From assembly GCF_047496725.1 (NCBI RefSeq), contig NC_132984.1, positions 2,367,001-2,431,000 of the forward strand: 64,000 nt of DNA, in the 5' to 3' direction. Below, piece after piece: positions 61,497 to 64,000 of this stretch (its first letter is position 1; every line of letters starts with the position of its first letter). Made by a program: the position numbers and the translations under genes. This DNA is from Anoplolepis gracilipes (Eukaryota > Arthropoda > Insecta > Hymenoptera > Formicidae). The notes under the pieces are model-generated. The model did not search any database and was not told the origin of the DNA. It saw only the letters and a list, made by a program, of their open reading frames with translations.

Positions 61497-64000
61497 TTTT
61501 TTATGTACCTTCAATCAGTTTAGTTCAATTATGATTATTTAGGCACTCTCTAGTTTATGAGAAAAGAAATAAAAAAAAATCTTTTGTTAGATAATCTGTT
61601 TTCAAATTATTTTTAAAAACATTGTTGAAACGTTAAAAAGTTACTGTAAGATTACTGATCGAATCCACAGTTAGATTTAACGAAAGAGTTTAAAGTTTAC
61701 ACGTGGCTGCCTTGATCCTGATGCAACACTATCCCATCTAGCATGTACCGATGAACACACGATTTACTATGAAGAACCAGGAGTCCAGGAACTCGCGGAC
61801 AGGAGTGGGGTCAACGAATTTGAACACTCGTTATTAACACTCACCGATTTATTTCTCCCAAAGACTAATATACAATAATTATATGGTATAGTGTTGAAAC
61901 AATTGATGTGTTTGAAATTCTCTTTCCATCGAGATGAAACGCATAGGTATCTCAAATTAGTTGAAAGATGTATTTTTCCAAGATGCTTTCATTTTCAATT
62001 ATGTGCTACCAATATAAAGAATTAGATATGAAATTCATAAGATTTTTTTATATTTTGTAGAAAAACTTGGAGCGACAGGGCATTTACAGATTTGAAAAAG
62101 TTCTCGAATTGTCGGCGCAATGAAATTAACGTTCCCATGGAGTAGGATACGTCGGGATCTCCGTGAATCTCCTGGTAAATAAGATTACGACGAGTACATA
62201 GGGCCAAATCCGAGCGGCGGCAAAGTACTACAAAGAACCACAAAGAGAGAACTTTACCGGATCGTTGCACGCTTTTCCGCGAGGATCGAGACAGATACGA
62301 GATCTACGAGAGAATAACTTCCCCTTTGTAGGGTAGGTTTACCCTCGTGGACGATTTAAAGTTTCGCGCACTCGCTCATACACGGTGTGCCGGAAGTAGA
62401 AATGAATTTAGAACAATAAGTGCACCAGAGTGAATGATCAGTAAAAAATAATTTTTCGCGTGAAAATCTTTCTCCTCGTGGCATTTTTGCATAAAAATTT
62501 TCCAACGAACCCATATACATTTATTTTCTTTTTTTTTTCTATCTTACACATTTTACCATCTACTTCATAGATTCGTCACATCTCGCATTTTTCTTATTAT
62601 TCTTCCTACCGTGTGATACCGGATTGTAATACCGGAAAAATGGAACATGCTCCGCTTTTAATGCGACTTACAAACGCATAGTTACACATCACCCTATATA
62701 TATATCGTATAAGCGATCCATATAGAGGATGTTGGATAATCCGATCGCATTGTTGCAAGTATGCGAGAACCGCCCACCGTCGCGGTCGTATAAATGCAAC
62801 TGGACGAAGCATTTCCCGTGAGCGTTTCACTCTCTCTCTCTCTCTCTCTCTTCTCTCTTTCTCTCCGGTGTTTTTACCTTTTTTTTATTACCTCGACAGA
62901 TGCGACTCGATCGGAGTAATCCGTTTATTTCCGGGGGATTTAAGTCGGACTAGATCGTTTGGTAGATTTGCGCCGATACTGTGTCCTTACTGGAGATTGT
63001 CAAATATGTGTATGTACGCAAAGGTAATATAAAAGAGCGAGATAATCTATAAATCAATAAACTCTAGTAGTTTGAGGAATGTCGAATATCTATCCGTTTC
63101 TATAGATTTTTTTTTTAACGTTCATGGATGCAGAAATTCTTTCAAAAATCGAATTTGTATGGAATACAATTAAAATTAAAAAAAAGAAAAACTATCACAT
63201 ATTTATAAAAATATTTTTAAAAAAAGTTTTTATAATATAAATAATAGATATATTTTCCTCCTTTCCGTCCCTCTCTTGGTCTTTATCTCTTTTTCTCTCC
63301 ATTTCTTTTGTTTTCTTTTCTGTTCTAATTATTCTAAGCTCATAGACGTATAATACATAAATTATAATATATAAAGCGGTTTTTTTAACAGTGTTTTTGA
63401 CTTACGTATAGTACATCCATAGTTCATGTTTAAACTTTCCATGCTTTTATCTTAAAATAAAATTTGGACAGATAAGATAAGAAATTGAGCAATTAGAGTT
63501 GAAAGGGAGGGAGAATCAAATGTGATTGGTCGTGTTGACTTCAATCCCTTTCAATAAATTTGAAAAATGGGGAGTCGATTGAAATGGTGTTAACCTTTGT
63601 AAATTATTCAAATATTCTATTGAATATATTCAGATAAAAAAAGAGAAGCGTAGAAAAAATATTTTTCTGAGAATGAATATTTCAGCTTTTAAGATGAGAA
63701 GAGACGATAAAAACAGAGATAGATGAACAGAAGATGATTTAAATCAATGAGTTTGATTGGAACATGTTAATTCCTTTAAAGAAAGAAGATTAAAACAAAA
63801 GAATTATCACGCATATCTAAAAAAAAAATTTCTAACAGAATTTCTTAAATACATATATGTAATAATATTCTTTTCCCTTCCTTTTTTTCTCTTTATCTTT
63901 CTTTCTTTTTTTCTCCACTTTTTTCCTCTTCTACATAAAGCTACAAAACTATCTATCTAGTAGAGATGAAAAATATCTACATATTAAGTCATCATTTATC
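61495..64000. other. Intergenic
   Basis: G+C-richer unique sequence at 62.1-63.0 kb with a CT tract near 62830. AT-rich low-complexity sequence follows to the end of the window. No gene was recognised. Confidence 0.5.

Overview
The window looks like a stretch of insect nuclear genome, most probably hymenopteran and plausibly an ant. This rests on an insect-type SoxB gene with very long introns, a mostly AT-rich background broken by CpG-rich blocks, a decayed mariner element, an R1-like non-LTR fragment and many small inverted-repeat transposons. No prokaryotic-style gene organisation, rRNA, tRNA or CRISPR array was seen. Gene density is very low.

The one clear gene is a SoxB2-class HMG-box transcription factor, best matched to Sox21b, on the minus strand. 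Its four coding exons are at 50590-50335, 36305-36111, 30633-30482 and 26787-26233. They join in phase through consensus splice sites into a 385-residue protein. A 14.0-kb intron splits the HMG box. A likely upstream 5' exon ends at 53465, and splicing it would add an in-frame ATG. The introns are full of simple repeats and mobile-element debris: an inverted pair of one MITE family in intron 3, a mariner transposase pseudogene and several long palindromes in intron 1.

Downstream of the Sox gene (1-26 kb) the sequence is intergenic. It holds a decayed multi-exon C2H2 zinc-finger gene (12.3-13.3 kb), an R1-like reverse-transcriptase scrap (14.6-14.9 kb), a pogo-like MITE (17.9 kb) and a 1,023-bp Transib-like element (19.6-20.6 kb) whose ends carry the heptamer CACAGTG and a 5-bp CGTCG duplication. 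About 260 bp past that element is a candidate plus-strand gene start: a TATA box, a short ORF and two exons that stay open across the splice. Three MITEs lie within 1.4 kb near 24-25 kb. Upstream of the Sox gene (54-64 kb) there are GC-richer blocks, simple repeats and a few more MITEs, but no convincing gene.

The Sox protein is expected to act in the nucleus as a sequence-specific regulator. In flies Sox21b lies in a cluster with Dichaete and Sox21a; no second HMG box was found here, so any cluster partners lie outside the window. The most unusual items are the Transib-like element carrying an unrecognised ORF, the hidden two-exon gene start next to it, and the decayed zinc-finger gene.
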